DNA of 12,736 nt from Thiobacillus sp. UBA2597. Its GTDB lineage: Bacteria; Pseudomonadota; Gammaproteobacteria; Burkholderiales; Thiobacillaceae. Under the pieces are notes generated by a model. That model had not been told where the DNA came from. It made no database searches and saw only the letters and a program-made list of their open reading frames with translations. The position numbers and the translations under genes are program-made. The stretch spans positions 1 to 12,736 of the forward strand of contig DDKN01000042.1 of assembly GCA_002339725.1 (NCBI GenBank), written 5' to 3'. Of this stretch, positions 7,952 to 12,736 are shown piece after piece (the stretch's first letter is position 1; each line of letters starts with the position of its first letter).

Positions 7952-9216
7952 TCCAGGAAGGCGGTGCGGCTGTTGCGCGCCATATCCAGGCGCGCAGCCA
8001 AGGGCTGGGTCGTGCTTGCGAACAAACTGCGGTATTGGGCGGCCAAGGGATAGGCATTCGGCAGCTTCAGGGTCAGCGGGTTCTTCTGTTCGCCATTGAT
8101 GCGGAATTCATAGTGCAGATGCGGCCCGCTGGCCAGGCCGGTACTGCCGACATAGCCGATGACCTGACCCTGGTTGACCCGGGCACCGCGTTTGATGCTG
8201 GGGGCAAAACGGGAGAGATGGCCGTAGGCCGTGCTGTAGGGGCCCTGGTGGTCAAGCACAATCAGATTGCCGTAGCCGCCTTGGCGCCCGGCGAAACTGA
8301 CCACAGCGTCGGCGACTGCGCGGATCGGCGTGCCGGTGGGGGCGGCGTAGTCGATGCCGCGGTGGGCGCGCCATTCCTTCAGCACCGGGTGATAGCGGGA
8401 GTTCGAGAAGCCCGACGAGATCCGGGTGAAGGGCATGGGCGACTTGAGGAAGGCGCGCCGCATGTTCTGGCCATTGGCGCTGTAATAGCCGTCGCGGCCC
8501 TTGGGATCGCGGAAGTAGAAGGCCCGGTAGCTCTGGCCGTTGTTGACGAACTCGGCGGCGAGCAGGCGCCCGGTCTTGATGGTGCTGCCCTGGTAGCTGT
8601 AGCTCTCGTAGATGACCGAGAAGCGGTCGCCCTTGCGCAGGTCGCGGTGGAAGTCGATGTCGCTCGAGAAGATCTCGGCCAACTGCGAGGCGATGCTGTC
8701 GGGCACATTGGCGGCATCGGTCGCCCCAAACAGCGAGCCGTCGATGGTGCCGCCCCGGGTGACGAGCTGGACCTCCGGCTGGATCGCGCTTTCCTGGACA
8801 CGGAAGGCGTTGTTGACCCGTTGCAGGGTGATCAAACGGTCCTCGGCCGGCAGGTATTGCAGCGAAATCAGACGACCGGTGGAGGTGACGCGGGCCAGCA
8901 CGCTGCGGCCGACGGTCAAATGGCCGAGTGCCTTGGTCTCGCGGCTGGTGGCGAGCACGGCGCTGATTTCTTCCTGGGCCACACCCAGGCGCTGCAACAG
9001 ATGCGACAGGGTTTCCCCTGAGCCGATGCGCTCTTCGCGCCAGAAATCGAAGCTGCCGCTGTCGGTCAGACGGGGGCTGGGCAACTCGATGGGCTGGCTC
9101 CAGATTTCCTGGGCGATGTCTTCGGTGACGGTATCGGGCGCCAGACCAAAGGCGGCGACGACCCCGAACATGGGTAAGGCGGCGAGAACGAGTATCAGGC
9201 GCTTCTTTGCGAACAT
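7948..9216 (-). CDS. M23-family murein DD-endopeptidase (MepM/OapA-like), membrane anchored
   Basis: This 422-residue protein is probably a periplasmic zinc endopeptidase that cuts peptide cross-links in peptidoglycan. Residues 6-26 form a signal peptide or signal anchor after a short lysine-arginine stretch. An OapA/LysM-like region starts near IGSGETLSHLLQRLGV (64-79). A Csd3-like N-terminal peptidase domain (about 170-265) is followed by the M23 domain (about 278-385). The zinc ligands are visible: H285-x3-D289 (HRGID) and H368 of the HLH motif (366-368), with H333 (YGHLS) as a further active-site histidine. An in-frame TAG just upstream supports the ATG at 9216; AGGGA lies 15 bases away, rather far. 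It overlaps anmK by four bases, which ties murein cutting to recycling. Closest named relatives are MepM and similar enzymes, but orthology is not certain. Confidence 0.92.
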   Translation of the reverse strand: MFAKKRLILVLAALPMFGVVAAFGLAPDTVTEDIAQEIWSQPIELPSPRLTDSGSFDFWREERIGSGETLSHLLQRLGVAQEEISAVLATSRETKALGHLTVGRSVLARVTSTGRLISLQYLPAEDRLITLQRVNNAFRVQESAIQPEVQLVTRGGTIDGSLFGATDAANVPDSIASQLAEIFSSDIDFHRDLRKGDRFSVIYESYSYQGSTIKTGRLLAAEFVNNGQSYRAFYFRDPKGRDGYYSANGQNMRRAFLKSPMPFTRISSGFSNSRYHPVLKEWRAHRGIDYAAPTGTPIRAVADAVVSFAGRQGGYGNLIVLDHQGPYSTAYGHLSRFAPSIKRGARVNQGQVIGYVGSTGLASGPHLHYEFRINGEQKNPLTLKLPNAYPLAAQYRSLFASTTQPLAARLDMARNSRTAFLD

Positions 9217-9246
9217 GGGTTGTTGCTGTTGTCCCTACCCTGAGCG

Positions 9247-9262
9247 GCTGCCTGAAGGCAGC
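9247..9262 (-). other. Hairpin in the leader of the M23 peptidase gene
   Basis: GCTGCC (9247-9252) pairs with GGCAGC (9257-9262) around a four-base loop. The structure lies about 30 bases before the ATG on the minus strand. No T-run follows, so it is not a terminator. It could affect translation or mRNA stability; that is inference only. The rest of the 112-bp gap (9217-9328) contains a run of seven T on the minus strand (9281-9287) without a convincing stem, and no clear promoter. Confidence 0.4.
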
Positions 9263-9328
9263 AAACGGCGCAAGGTTAACAAAAAAACCACGGTGGCAAA
9301 AGGCCCGGGATTAGTTAAGGGGTTGCCT

Positions 9329-10186
9329 TTAAGGATTTACCTTGACGGGCAGGGCGCTGGCCTGTTCGATCTCGCGCGCGAAGTTGGCCAACCAGGACTC
9401 CGGCAGGCGGGACAGGCGCGGGGCCTCGGGTTGTAGCGAGGGGCGCGCCAAGCCGTACAGCAGCACACCCTGGAGCGGCAGCTCATCGCGCCTGGCCCGT
9501 GCCAGCAGATCGAGATAGGCGGCCTGTTCCGCCTGGGGCGGCGGCTCGCCGTCCAGGGCGAACAGGCAGGTTTGCAGCCAGGTCGGACAAAGTCGGGCGG
9601 CGATTTGCAGATTGGCGTAGGCCCGCTCGGGCGTGAGCTCGGCATTGTTGATCAGGCGCATGCCCTCGCGCGTGGCGCGGTCGAGCTTGAACCAGACCTC
9701 GCCGCCCAGGGCCTGCATGCGCTGGAGCCCTTCCTGGACATAGGCCTTGTGCATCAGGCTGCCGTTGGTGATCAGCACCAGCTTGATCTTGCCCAGCAGC
9801 CCGAATTCGGCCAGCAGACGCCCGATCAAGGTGATGACCCGGGGAAACTCAGGCGCGCTGGTCGGCTCGCCATTGCCGGAGAGGGCGACATCGTTCAGAC
9901 GCCGCATGCCTTCCGGCACCTGGCGGGTCAGGAAGTCGCCTTGCACGACGTCGGTCAACATGCGCCGCAGTTCCGCCTCCAACTGTGTAAGGTCGATCGG
10001 CGGCGGCCCGCCGCGTGAGAGGTTGGGCACCTGGCAATAGATGCAGCGCCAGTTGCAGGCGTTGTTCGGATTCAGGTTGACCCCGAGCGAGAGGCCGGCC
10101 GAGCGGCGTGACACGACGGGGTATACATAGGTCATGCCCGCGCTGGCGCGGTCGTGGTTGGTGGTGGTCAGCGTGGGTTCCGGCAT
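9329..10186 (-). CDS. Radical SAM protein of unknown function (COG0731/TYW1-like)
   Basis: The protein (285 residues with this start) carries the radical SAM cysteine motif CNWRCIYC (44-51, C-x3-C-x2-C), which binds a [4Fe-4S] cluster and S-adenosylmethionine. A GGE-like segment SGNGEPT (103-109) and LITNGS (138-143) follow, as in the barrel strands of the family. The block GLSLGVNLNPNNACNWRCIY strongly resembles proteins annotated only as radical SAM in betaproteobacteria, related to the wyosine synthesis enzyme family COG0731, but bacteria lack wyosine so the substrate is unknown. I chose the ATG at 10186; the frame stays open to an ATG at 10231, which would overlap mutY by 20 bases and adds residues that do not look conserved. 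It may be co-transcribed with the peptidase gene 112 bp downstream. No second cluster motif is visible. Confidence 0.87.
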   Translation of the reverse strand: MPEPTLTTTNHDRASAGMTYVYPVVSRRSAGLSLGVNLNPNNACNWRCIYCQVPNLSRGGPPPIDLTQLEAELRRMLTDVVQGDFLTRQVPEGMRRLNDVALSGNGEPTSAPEFPRVITLIGRLLAEFGLLGKIKLVLITNGSLMHKAYVQEGLQRMQALGGEVWFKLDRATREGMRLINNAELTPERAYANLQIAARLCPTWLQTCLFALDGEPPPQAEQAAYLDLLARARRDELPLQGVLLYGLARPSLQPEAPRLSRLPESWLANFAREIEQASALPVKVNP

Positions 10187-10211
10187 GACGCGATTGTGGC
10201 ACACTGATTCC

Positions 10212-11276
10212 ATGGATGAGACATTCGCCACCCGCCTGATCGCCTGGCAGCGCGCGCGCGGCCGTCACGACCTGCCCTGGCAGCACAGCCCCGATCCGTA
10301 TCGGATCTGGCTGTCCGAGATCATGTTGCAGCAGACCCAGGTCGAGACGGTCATTCCGTATTACCGGCGTTTTCTCGCCCGCCTGCCCGATATCCAGGCC
10401 CTGGCCAGCGCCGGTGAAGACACGGTGCTCGCCCTTTGGAGCGGCCTGGGCTACTACAGCCGGGCGCGCAATCTGCACAAGGCGGCAAAGATCATCGTGC
10501 AGGATTTCGGCGGCGTCTTCCCCCGACAGTTCGAGCGGATCATGGACCTGCCGGGAATCGGCCGCTCCACGGCGGCGGCGATTGCCGCCTTCGCCTACGG
10601 CGAGCGGCGCGCCATCCTCGACGGCAACGTCAAACGGGTGTTCTGCCGGGTGTTCGGGGTGGAAGGCTGGCCGGGCGAGCCATCCGTGGCGAAGCGTCTG
10701 TGGGCGCTGGCCGAATCGTTGCTGCCCGAGCACGATATCGCCAGCTATACCCAGGGCTTGATGGACCTGGGCGCCACCCTGTGCCGGCGCGGCCGACCCG
10801 ACTGCGCGGCGTGTCCCTGCGCCGACGCCTGCGTGGCCAGGCGCCAGGGGCGGCAGGCCGAATTGCCGACGCCCCGCCCACGCAAGGCCCTGCCGGAACG
10901 GCACACGACCATGCTCCTGTGCCTGCATGCGGGCGAGATACTGCTGGAAAAACGGCCGCCCAGCGGCATCTGGGGCGGGCTCTGGAGCCTGCCGGAGTGC
11001 CCGGCCGAGGCCGATGCCGCACGCTGCGCCAACGGCCTTGGCCTGCAGGCGCAGATTCTGGCGCCCCTGCCGCGGCTGACCCATACCTTCAGCCATTTCC
11101 GCCTGCACATCCGGCCCCAGCCGCTGTGGGTTGAGCAGCGTCCGAGCCGGCTGGAGGCGCCGGGCCGCTTGTGGCTGCCGCTGGCCGAGGTGCGCGAGGC
11201 GGCCCTGCCCAGCCCGGTGCGCCGGCTGATCGAACAACTGGAGGCGATGCGTGGCAGCGAGCAGAAGACATCATAG
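10212..11276 (+). CDS. mutY: A/G-specific adenine DNA glycosylase MutY
   Basis: MutY removes adenine mispaired with 8-oxoguanine or guanine in base excision repair. The 354-residue protein has catalytic Glu36 in SEIMLQQTQVETV (35-47) and the helix-hairpin-helix LPGIGRSTAAAI (113-124). Catalytic Asp137 lies in ILDGNVKRV, and the [4Fe-4S] cluster ligands are C191-x6-C198-x2-C201-x5-C207. A C-terminal NUDIX-like domain (about 228-350) with WGGLWSLPE (254-262) recognises 8-oxoguanine. All positions agree closely with E. coli MutY (350 residues; E37, D138, C192-C208). The ATG at 10212 begins the conserved region; the open frame extends upstream to 10134 but that part overlaps the radical SAM gene and looks non-coding. 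No Shine-Dalgarno site is seen. Its 3' end overlaps the mgtE-like gene by 26 bp. Confidence 0.96.
   Translation: MDETFATRLIAWQRARGRHDLPWQHSPDPYRIWLSEIMLQQTQVETVIPYYRRFLARLPDIQALASAGEDTVLALWSGLGYYSRARNLHKAAKIIVQDFGGVFPRQFERIMDLPGIGRSTAAAIAAFAYGERRAILDGNVKRVFCRVFGVEGWPGEPSVAKRLWALAESLLPEHDIASYTQGLMDLGATLCRRGRPDCAACPCADACVARRQGRQAELPTPRPRKALPERHTTMLLCLHAGEILLEKRPPSGIWGGLWSLPECPAEADAARCANGLGLQAQILAPLPRLTHTFSHFRLHIRPQPLWVEQRPSRLEAPGRLWLPLAEVREAALPSPVRRLIEQLEAMRGSEQKTS
11240..11244 (+). promoter_or_regulatory. Ribosome binding site of the mgtE-like gene, inside mutY
   Basis: GGAGG sits 6 bases before the GTG at 11251, within the last codons of mutY. This near-perfect Shine-Dalgarno site decides the GTG start and shows that the short N-terminus of the transporter is genuine rather than a misplaced start. 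Confidence 0.8.
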
Positions 11277-12234
11277 AGAAGACGCGGCCCAACACCTCAC
11301 GGCAGCGGTGCACCGGGCGCGCCCTGACGACCGTGTCGCCGCCGTGCGCGAGGGCCTGGCCGGGCGCGAACTGGACGACACCGAGATCGTCTGCGTGGTC
11401 GATGACAACGACAAGCTGGTGGGGATTTTGAGCTTCGCCGAGCTCTTCCGCCTGCCGGGCGAGACACGCCTGCACGATGTCATGCGCTCCAGCCCGGCGG
11501 TGCTGGCGAGCGAGGACCAGGAAAAAATCGCCTCCATCGCCCTGCACTTCGGCCTCAACAGCGTGCCCGTGGTCGACAACGGCCGCCGCCTGCTCGGCGT
11601 GGTGCCGGCCAAGGCTTTGCTCCAGATCCTGCGCCACGAACACGTCGAGGATATCCACCGGCTGGCCGGTATCCGGCGTGAAACCAGTATGGCGCGTCGG
11701 GCGCTCGACATACCACCCATGCGTCGGGCGCGCGATCGCCTGCCCTGGCTGATCGTCGGTCTCATCGGCAGTATGCTGGCCACTTTCGTCATGAGCCGGT
11801 TCGAGGGCGCGCTCAACGAGAAACTGGCCCTGGCCTTTTTCGTGCCGGGCCTGGTCTATCTGGCCGACGCCATCGGCACCCAGACCGAGGCGGTCGCCGT
11901 GCGCGGCATCTCGCTGTCGCACATCGGCATCACCCGGATGTTGGCCGGTGAACTGCGCACCGGCCTGATCATCGGTCTGGTCCTCGGTGGCCTGACCTTT
12001 CCCGCGGTCTGGCTGGCGTTTGGCGATGCGCAACTCGCCTTCGCCGTTTCGATCACCTTGTTCGTCGCGGGCGGTCTCGCCACCACCATCGGCCTGGCGC
12101 TGCCCTGGCTGCTGACCAAACTCAAACGCGACCCGGCCTTCGGCAGCGGCCCTTTGGCGACGGTGATCCAGGACGTGCTCACCCTGCTCACCTATTTCGC
12201 CATCGTCAGTCTGCTCTATGGCCACGGCACCTGA
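11251..12234 (+). CDS. mgtE: Short MgtE-type magnesium transporter lacking the MgtE N domain
   Basis: The 327-residue protein has a CBS pair (about 15-130), a plug-helix segment VEDIHRLAG (132-140) matching EDIHKLG in Thermus MgtE, and the five-helix MgtE pore domain (about 162-325). LALAFFVPGLV (192-202) and PLATVIQDVLTLLTYF (301-316) align with the pore helices; Asp308 corresponds to the ion-selecting Asp432 of Thermus MgtE. Full MgtE is about 450 residues: the N-terminal superhelical magnesium-sensing domain is absent. The GGNTGNQS segment of Thermus MgtE reads ADAIGTQT here (205-212), so both conserved asparagines are replaced. The GTG start has a strong GGAGG and overlaps mutY by 26 bp, indicating coupled translation. 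It may be a divergent MgtE subfamily; magnesium is the likely but unproven substrate. Confidence 0.85.
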   Translation: MAASRRHHREDAAQHLTAAVHRARPDDRVAAVREGLAGRELDDTEIVCVVDDNDKLVGILSFAELFRLPGETRLHDVMRSSPAVLASEDQEKIASIALHFGLNSVPVVDNGRRLLGVVPAKALLQILRHEHVEDIHRLAGIRRETSMARRALDIPPMRRARDRLPWLIVGLIGSMLATFVMSRFEGALNEKLALAFFVPGLVYLADAIGTQTEAVAVRGISLSHIGITRMLAGELRTGLIIGLVLGGLTFPAVWLAFGDAQLAFAVSITLFVAGGLATTIGLALPWLLTKLKRDPAFGSGPLATVIQDVLTLLTYFAIVSLLYGHGT

Positions 12235-12276
12235 GCCGCCTGACACGTCACCTTTGAATCGCCCCGCTTCCGCCGA

Positions 12277-12295
12277 AAACCGGCTTTGCCGGTTT
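12277..12295 (+). terminator. Possible terminator hairpin after the mgtE-like gene
   Basis: AAACCGGC (12277-12284) pairs perfectly with GCCGGTTT (12288-12295) around a TTT loop. It lies 42 bases after the stop codon. The T-run is only three bases and is part of the stem, so termination would be weak. Position favours a terminator; the poor tail argues against it, and it could equally be an extragenic palindrome. Confidence 0.35.
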
Positions 12296-12301
12296 CAGTG
12301 A

Positions 12302-12421
12302 AGACTAATGCCTGCGAATGCAGGCGTTATGTCGGAGCTAAATCCCCGGCGTCGCTGTCATCATGCAGGCGGCGAAAGAACTCGCTTCGCTCAGACAGCT
12401 TTCGCCGGCCTTCGACTTCCC
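12302..12421 (+). repeat. Repeat unit, copy A (inverted relative to copy B at 12664-12736)
   Basis: Bases 12302-12344 match the reverse complement of 12694-12736 at 33 of 43 positions without gaps, and 12401-12421 match the reverse complement of 12664-12684 at 20 of 21. Copy A starts with a hairpin, TAATGCCTGC (12306-12315) with GCAGGCGTTA (12320-12329), one G-T pair, loop GAAT. Between the two matching blocks copy A has 56 bases and copy B only 9, so one copy gained or lost about 47 bases. The arrangement resembles ends of a small mobile element or two members of a dispersed repeat family. Confidence 0.6.
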
Positions 12422-12443
12422 TGCATGACGCCATCGTCGCCGG
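12346..12443. repeat. Long imperfect inverted repeat (stem-loop) within copy A
   Basis: Bases 12346-12369 match the reverse complement of 12420-12443 at 20 of 24 positions, including a perfect 9-bp TCATGCAGG/CCTGCATGA arm (12361-12369 with 12420-12428). An inner perfect 9-bp arm, CGGCGAAAG (12370-12378) with CTTTCGCCG (12399-12407), continues the stem directly on the left and after a 12-base bulge on the right. The loop is about 20 bases. The size and two-tier form are unusual for a terminator. Confidence 0.6.
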
Positions 12444-12514
12444 CGGCGTCAGAGGGGGATGGCAAACCTACTAACGCGCTGAATTCCGCAAGCGGGAATG
12501 CTGTTTGTTTTGAG

Positions 12515-12543
12515 AGAGGGGCGGCGCGGCGCGCCGCCCCTCT
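12515..12543. repeat. 13-bp perfect GC-rich hairpin
   Basis: AGAGGGGCGGCGC (12515-12527) is the exact reverse complement of GCGCCGCCCCTCT (12531-12543), with a GGC loop. It is among the most stable structures in the window. Neither side has a proper T-run: a G/T-rich tract follows on the plus strand. It may stop or pause transcription from mgtE, or be part of the repeat element. Confidence 0.7.
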
Positions 12544-12571
12544 GGGTTTGGGGTTGTGGGTTTGGTTTTGG
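12544..12571 (+). other. G-rich tract, possible G-quadruplex
   Basis: G-runs lie at 12544-12546, 12550-12553, 12558-12560, 12564-12565 and 12570-12571, separated by short T-rich loops and lying directly against the 13-bp hairpin. Four runs of at least two G allow a two-layer quadruplex; a three-layer one would lack a full fourth run. Only the pattern is seen; folding is inferred. Confidence 0.4.
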
Positions 12572-12593
12572 CTTTTCAGTCCCCTCTGAGCCG

Positions 12594-12665
12594 CCGATCT
12601 TGAACCAAATGATTGTGCGGCTGCGTAACTCGCCGACTGCCCCCAATCATTTGGTTCAAGAGCGG
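12594..12665. repeat. 17-bp perfect inverted repeat around a 28-base spacer
   Basis: CTTGAACCAAATGATTG (12599-12615) is the exact reverse complement of CAATCATTTGGTTCAAG (12644-12660). The match extends outwards by one further pair, one mismatch and three more pairs, giving arms 12594-12615 and 12644-12665. The arms are AT-richer than the surroundings. No T-run follows, so a terminator is unlikely. A protein binding site, a recombination or transposition site, or a structured RNA are possible; none is supported further. Confidence 0.7.
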
Positions 12666-12736
12666 GAAGCCGAAGGCCGGCGAAGCGGGGTGTGCTTTAG
12701 TTCTGGCATAACGGCCGCATGTGCGGGCATTAGCCT
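12664..12736 (-). repeat. Repeat unit, copy B (inverted, runs into the window end)
   Basis: This is the inverted, shorter counterpart of copy A. Read on the minus strand, its hairpin is TAATGCCCGC (12732-12723) with GCGGCCGTTA (12718-12709). Relative to copy A one T-A pair has become C-G, a compensatory change, although another pair is broken to C-C. The second matching block, TTCGCCGGCCTTCGGCTTCCC on the minus strand with one base differing from copy A, is separated from the first by only 9 bases. The outer end may continue past the window. Confidence 0.6.

Larger units (their letters stand above)
12235..12736. other. Structured non-coding region with no supported gene
   Basis: No convincing coding sequence is found in these 502 bases. 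Short open frames (for example 12308-12589, 93 codons) run through the palindromes and resemble no family I know. The region instead holds, in order: a hairpin after mgtE, a hairpin repeat unit, a long imperfect inverted repeat, a small bulged stem at 12483-12499, a 13-bp GC hairpin followed by a G-rich tract, a perfect 17-bp inverted repeat, and an inverted copy of the first repeat unit that reaches the window end. No promoter, tRNA or transposase is recognised. Confidence 0.75.

Noticed and set aside
9281..9287. Terminator after the radical SAM gene on the minus strand
   Set aside because: There is a run of seven T on the minus strand, but the preceding CCACCGTGG palindrome cannot form a loop and the other stems are short or distant.
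10134..10211. Upstream extension of mutY to an ATG at 10134
   Set aside because: It would add 26 residues not seen in MutY and overlap the 5' part of the radical SAM gene; the conserved N-terminus begins at the ATG at 10212.
9849..11237. 462-codon open frame antisense to mutY and crossing the radical SAM start
   Set aside because: mutY has all catalytic and cluster residues in the other strand. The antisense product has no recognisable motif.
11089..12246. 385-codon open frame antisense to the mgtE-like gene
   Set aside because: The plus-strand gene has a strong ribosome site and clear CBS and pore domains; the antisense product is low-complexity.
12305..12446. Integron attC recombination site
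   Set aside because: The hairpin ends resemble attC cores (TAA...GTTA), but the block 1 stem is too short, the AAC triplet reads AAT in both copies, and the larger stem at 12346-12443 has no correctly oriented core sites. No integrase or cassette array is seen.
12308..12589. 93-codon open frame in the terminal region
   Set aside because: It runs through several perfect palindromes and the G-rich tract, has no clear ribosome site and no family resemblance. The sequence is better explained as structured non-coding DNA.
1..12736. CRISPR array, tRNA gene, prophage or defence system
   Set aside because: Reading both strands gave no spaced direct repeats, no cloverleaf with a GTTCGA-type arm in gene gaps, and no integrase, nuclease or phage proteins.

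Overview
The window looks like chromosomal DNA of a GC-rich betaproteobacterium. The best taxonomic clue is the pilB-pilC-pilD-coaE-zapD order and the 5S rRNA tail, which matches the betaproteobacterial form. A Thiobacillus/Hydrogenophilaceae- or Nitrosomonadales-like host is plausible, but the sequence alone does not fix it. Almost everything is housekeeping. I found no phage genes, transposase, CRISPR array, tRNA gene or toxin-antitoxin pair.

Layout. Bases 1-100 hold the last bases of a 5S rRNA gene followed by a strong intrinsic terminator, so the window opens at the end of an rRNA operon. A promoter at 120-147 then serves a CorB/CNNM-type membrane protein with CBS domains (176-1471). This is followed, without a clear terminator, by the type IV pilus assembly genes pilB (1538-3259), pilC (3284-4504) and pilD (4539-5387), then coaE (5392-6024) and zapD (6084-6842). 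No pilin gene is present, and the yacG gene that often follows zapD in this cluster is absent.

On the minus strand, convergent with zapD, lie three genes in the order radical SAM protein (9329-10186), M23 murein endopeptidase (7948-9216) and anmK (6851-7951). The last two overlap by four bases and both concern peptidoglycan turnover and recycling. Divergent from the radical SAM gene, only 25 bp away, is mutY (10212-11276). It overlaps by 26 bp a shortened MgtE-type magnesium transporter gene (11251-12234), which lacks the usual N-terminal domain and has a changed pore-region motif.

The last 500 bases (12235-12736) have no convincing gene but are dense in structure: several strong hairpins, a G-rich tract, a perfect 17-bp inverted repeat, and two inverted copies of one repeat unit, one at each side, with a hairpin that shows one compensatory base-pair change. 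This tail is the least explained part of the window and may be a small non-autonomous mobile element or a dispersed repeat family.

Many genes here begin with TTG or GTG and lack a clear Shine-Dalgarno site. Only pilC and mgtE have strong ones.
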